A stretch of DNA of 64,000 nucleotides, from the NCBI RefSeq assembly GCF_000182565.1, contig NW_015971551.1, positions 337,638 to 401,637 on the forward strand, given 5' to 3'. The stretch is from Spizellomyces punctatus DAOM BR117. Its lineage: Eukaryota > Chytridiomycota > Chytridiomycetes > Spizellomycetales > Spizellomycetaceae. A program made the translations under genes and the position numbers. A model generated the notes under the pieces. That model searched no databases. It was not told where the DNA came from and worked only from the letters and a program-made list of their open reading frames with translations. The first letter of the stretch is position 1; each line of letters opens with the position of its first letter. Of the stretch, positions 60,995-64,000 are shown piece after piece.

Positions 60995-61871
60995 TTACGC
61001 CTTTTGAGCAGCAGGCTTCTTGTCCTTTTGGAAGCCACGGAAGCGCTGGGGCGGGGTACGGTCACGACGACCCTCAACGGAACGAACACGGACAATCTTC
61101 GAGTGAATAGCACATGACACGCAGTAGTGCATCTTGATGTACAACTTGGGAAGGGCGTACTCTGCAGCCATATAGATATGAGATGAGTAAGACGAAGCGG
61201 ATATGCTCCCCGGGCCCAGAATATATGTACATACCCTCGAAGACCGAAGCATCGGCCAAGTCACGGATGGCGGCCTGCTCAACCATGTTGCGGATCAAGA
61301 ACCTCTTGATGGCCTTGTCCTTGGGAACGCAACGAGCACAGTTAGAGCAGCGCACGGGCTTGACGTGGCCACGGCCGTGCTTTGCGCGTCCGTTGTTCCT
61401 CCTCTTTTGAGTCTAGAGTACCCGGAAAAAGAGAAGGTTAAAAAAGTGAGCTACATATTCCCTTTCCCCATGCAATCGTTGTGTTCTCAGCCGACCCGCT
61501 GACCATCCTTTGTCCCGCACCGGTTCAGCAATTCGTTGTCGCCCCACATTCCATCCGACCATTTCCAGCCAGAATGATCTGCAGTACAGAGATCCATATA
61601 ATGCGCTCAACATTTCCACTTCCTTTCCGCCAGTAGCCCCATATCCATTCGATCACGTCTGCATCCCCAAGTATTTCCCAACATAGATTCGCGCAAATGT
61701 CCACATTTCTCCACCACATGTCCACCGACGAGTCCGCCTCCCGGCACCTTGCCAATCATCCATCCATCCATCCAACGCAACATGAACCGGCGGGGAACCG
61801 AACGAGCAGCGGGCTTGCGGCGAAACGATGCGACCTGTCTCTAGAATCGATGGATGGATAAAACTCACCAT
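60995..61871 (-). CDS. RPS26: Ribosomal protein eS26 (40S subunit)
   Basis: Three exons on the minus strand, 61869-61871, 61235-61412 and 60995-61161, give 115 residues, the usual length. The first coding exon is the ATG alone; the next begins [20 protein letters not shown] as in all eukaryotic eS26. Zinc-binding cysteines are in [13 protein letters not shown] and HYCVSCA. Intron 1 is 456 nt, much longer than others in the window. Intron 2 (73 nt) lies in the conserved [12 protein letters not shown] segment. The protein sits at the mRNA exit channel of the small subunit. The gene is divergent from the CEP290-like gene, and its stop codon is 144 bp beyond the aminopeptidase start codon on the same strand. 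Confidence 0.97.
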
Positions 61872-62158
61872 GATGGATTTCGTCCAAGGACTTCACGGAA
61901 GGCAAAAGAGGAATTGGGAATCGAGAAAGGACGAAATTCTGGGTCGCGCTCGCCTTCCCCCTTCAGGCTGCAAATGGAAATGGACTGTGCCGCACTGTGA
62001 TTGGATCATCATATCATGTGACCAGACGCGATCTTGCAGCAAGTTGCTTCTTAACGCGTCCTCCTCGTCTTTGGCATTGAGGAAATTTCGTCACAAAATG
62101 CACCCATTTATCTAGGGGATACTCCCAGCCTGGCATCAAAAGATTCCTGTGGATAGCT
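61872..62158. promoter_or_regulatory. Shared divergent promoter of eS26 and the CEP290-like gene, 287 bp
   Basis: Only 287 bp separate the two start codons. It contains TCATGTGACC (about 62015-62024) and a CTCCTCGTC-type pyrimidine stretch, but no TATA box, as is common for ribosomal protein promoters. Both genes must take their core promoters from this segment. Confidence 0.6.
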
Positions 62159-64000
62159 ATGACTGATTTCAGGACCAAAAATGTGCCACTGGACTGGAGT
62201 AGGGTGCTCCAGTTCGACGTGGACGGGCTGTCTCAGCAGGTTAGTTCAAGTTGCTCTTTATACCTATTCCCGCGTGCTTGCTGATGTGTGTTTGTCGTGC
62301 TAGCATCCTGAGCAGATTGATAAAGAGCTAGAAGACCTATATGAGGTGCTGGTGGAAGCCCACTTGCGCCCAGGCGACCCGCAGGCAACACCCGAAAACC
62401 TGCTCCGCCTATTCCGAGTAACCCAAGCTGTTATGGAGTAAGTGCACGACGAAAGACTTATGTACCAGCTACGTAAAGGACGCATTTGGTGCGCACTTTG
62501 AAGGCACATAGAATGTCGCGTGGGGCAGAATGGTAGATTATGGACCACTCAATTTAGATCCCCACCATAGGAATAAAAACCTTTACTTGGTACAAGCGGA
62601 AGAGGACATACGCGCGCTTGAGGTGAGATTGGGCCGTAGTACACACACACTGCGGATATTGTTTGACCTATCGAGGCTGTTCAGACCCGAGTACAACAAC
62701 AAGACGACGAGATGGACGGGTTAATGACCGGAGGAGACGCTTCATACGTTGCAGGTAGAACCACAGGCGATTAGCTATTTTCATAGACTTGAAATTGACT
62801 GATTGGTTAATCTGGGGAAAGAAATTCGAACTCTTCGGGGAGATATTGAAGACCTTGAAAAGCGGAATGACGCATTGACCAGAGATTTAGCTGAGGCTGA
62901 GGAGCAATTGGATGCTGAAAGGAGTACTATGAGGGAGATGACTGCGGTAAGATGTCATTTACACCAGTTAAAAATGGTAGTATGAACTCATGCATTGGTC
63001 GCACTTAGCAATTATCGACGGAGAGAGCGCGAGCATCCGCCCTTGAAGAAGCTGCCACCCGTATGAAGGCCGAAATTAAGGACTATCAATCCCAGATCCA
63101 GAACCGCAAAGACCGTTTGCAACTCAAGAATATGGACGAGGATCAGATCCGGAAGCAACTGCGGGTTGGCTTTTCCTCTTATTGGCCTATCGTCGTGACT
63201 AGATGGGGATTAACCCTCATTGGTCGAACATTGTCTGTATAGGAAAAGAACGGAGAGATTAACCGCTATCTTGCCGAGGTGGAACTGCTAAGTGCAGAGA
63301 ATACGAGGCTTACTGACGAAGTTCAGACAATGTCTCAGGAATTGGAGGCGACAGTAACGGAGTTGGACAGGTGCAGGAACTGAGTTTCGAGACGAAATGC
63401 TCCCTATCTGACAGCTCACATTTCTATTTACAGGAAGGAGAGCGAACTGGAGGAAATTCAGCGCGTCATTATTGATAATGACAACACCATCGATCAATTG
63501 ATCGACGAACGGGCGGCATTGCAGACGAAGCTCGAAGATTTGACCCAACAGGTTGAAACCGTGGGCTTTCAAGATGAACGCTTCCTTACCGAGCTTCAGG
63601 AAGAGGTGGAAAGTTACAAGCAAGCGATGCGGGATTCAGAGTCCGATGCCTCAGAAAAGGCCATGTTGATCCAGCGCTTGAAAGGCGACATCTTGAATTT
63701 GCAAGAGGAGCTGAAAACATATAATGTGGATGCGGTCAGCAAAGCGATGAGTGAGAAGGATGACATCATTGCAACATTGCAGGACAAACTCAACGAAGCT
63801 TATCACGATTTCGAGCTTTTGAGCATAGACTGGGACAATATTGATAAGGCTCTCTACACAAAAAGTGAAATTGACCTCGATTCTCTTCGTAGTCAATTGG
63901 AAACGGCGAATCAATTGAAAGAGAAACTGGACGCATATAAAGCTCGTCACAAAAAGAATCTACAGAAGATACGTGCCGTTGATGCCCAATTGGAGGAGAA
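62159..64000 (+). CDS. CEP290: CEP290-like ciliary transition-zone protein, N-terminal part (cut by window end)
   Basis: Exons 62159-62239, 62304-62437, 62504-62532, 62597-62622, 62685-62754, 62822-62946, 63009-63164, 63243-63370 and 63434 onward are in phase; about 440 residues are visible. The N-terminus (DWSRVLQFDVDGLSQQHPEQ then LYEVLVEA, ENLLRLFRVTQAVME) aligns with the CEP290 N-terminal block (NWKEIMKVDPDDLPRQ..VIHLFRITQSLM). The rest is continuous coiled coil, including EINRYLAEVELLSAENTRL and VIIDNDNTIDQLIDERAAL. CEP290 bridges microtubules and membrane at the ciliary transition zone and is lost in fungi without flagella. Two exons are only 29 and 26 nt. The reading frame is open at the window end. 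Confidence 0.9.

Noticed and set aside
1-64000. CRISPR array, prophage, rRNA or biosynthetic cluster
   Set aside because: No spaced direct repeats, viral or rRNA sequence, and no co-located set of biosynthetic enzymes. The genes are ordinary eukaryotic nuclear genes with spliceosomal introns.

Overview
The window looks like nuclear DNA of a zoosporic fungus, most likely a chytrid. The genes are intron-dense: most introns are about 45-75 nt, with GT..AG ends and a pyrimidine- or TAG/CAG-rich acceptor. The repertoire is fungal (a POM152-type nucleoporin with Ig-like repeats, a GATA finger with the 18-residue loop, a fungal PhoD-like phosphatase). It also holds genes expected only where a cilium is built: a CEP290-type transition-zone protein at the right edge and a very large WD-repeat/HEAT/coiled-coil protein of WDR87/WDR97 type at the left edge. 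Exon structures were worked out by hand from reading-frame phase and splice consensus. Where the summed coding length is a multiple of three across many exons I regard the model as good.

Layout: 4-7976 (+) giant WD protein; 8046-8999 (-) unknown gene; 9565-10736 (+) GATA factor; 12088-12709 (+) four-helix MARVEL-like membrane protein; 12780-13132 (-) tentative small gene; 14255-16649 (+) F-box/LRR protein; 18601-19335 (-) unknown gene; 19787-22530 (+) PhoD-like phosphatase with a prion-like N-terminus; 23099-27560 (+) PH + Clu + TPR protein; 27892-29825 (-) unknown polytopic membrane protein; 30321-34581 (+) POM152-type nucleoporin; 36352-37431 (+) C2H2 factor; 37432-40372 gene-poor; 40373-41293 (-) disordered basic/acidic protein; 42760-45526 (+) acetyl-CoA transporter (SLC33A1 type) in 16 exons; 45911-46486 (-) secreted two-module cysteine-rich protein; 47132-49258 (-) second C2H2 factor; 50620-52149 (+) cation diffusion facilitator of Mn type; 52858-57206 (+) pecanex-like protein in 15 exons; 57464-60851 (-) type II membrane M1 aminopeptidase; 60995-61871 (-) ribosomal protein eS26; 62159-end (+) CEP290-like, cut by the window edge.

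There is no operon logic and no single pathway. The genes are ordinary housekeeping, transport, transcription and ciliary genes. I saw no transposon, virus, rRNA, CRISPR array or biosynthetic cluster. The most notable observations are the duplicated cysteine module whose intron sits at the same place and phase in both copies, micro-exons of 9-26 nt (one encoding the core of the PhoD metal motif), a pecanex family member in a fungus, the PH-Clu-TPR fusion, an apparent one-base phase error in the CDF gene, and an initiator-codon-only first exon in eS26 that shares a 287-bp divergent promoter with CEP290.
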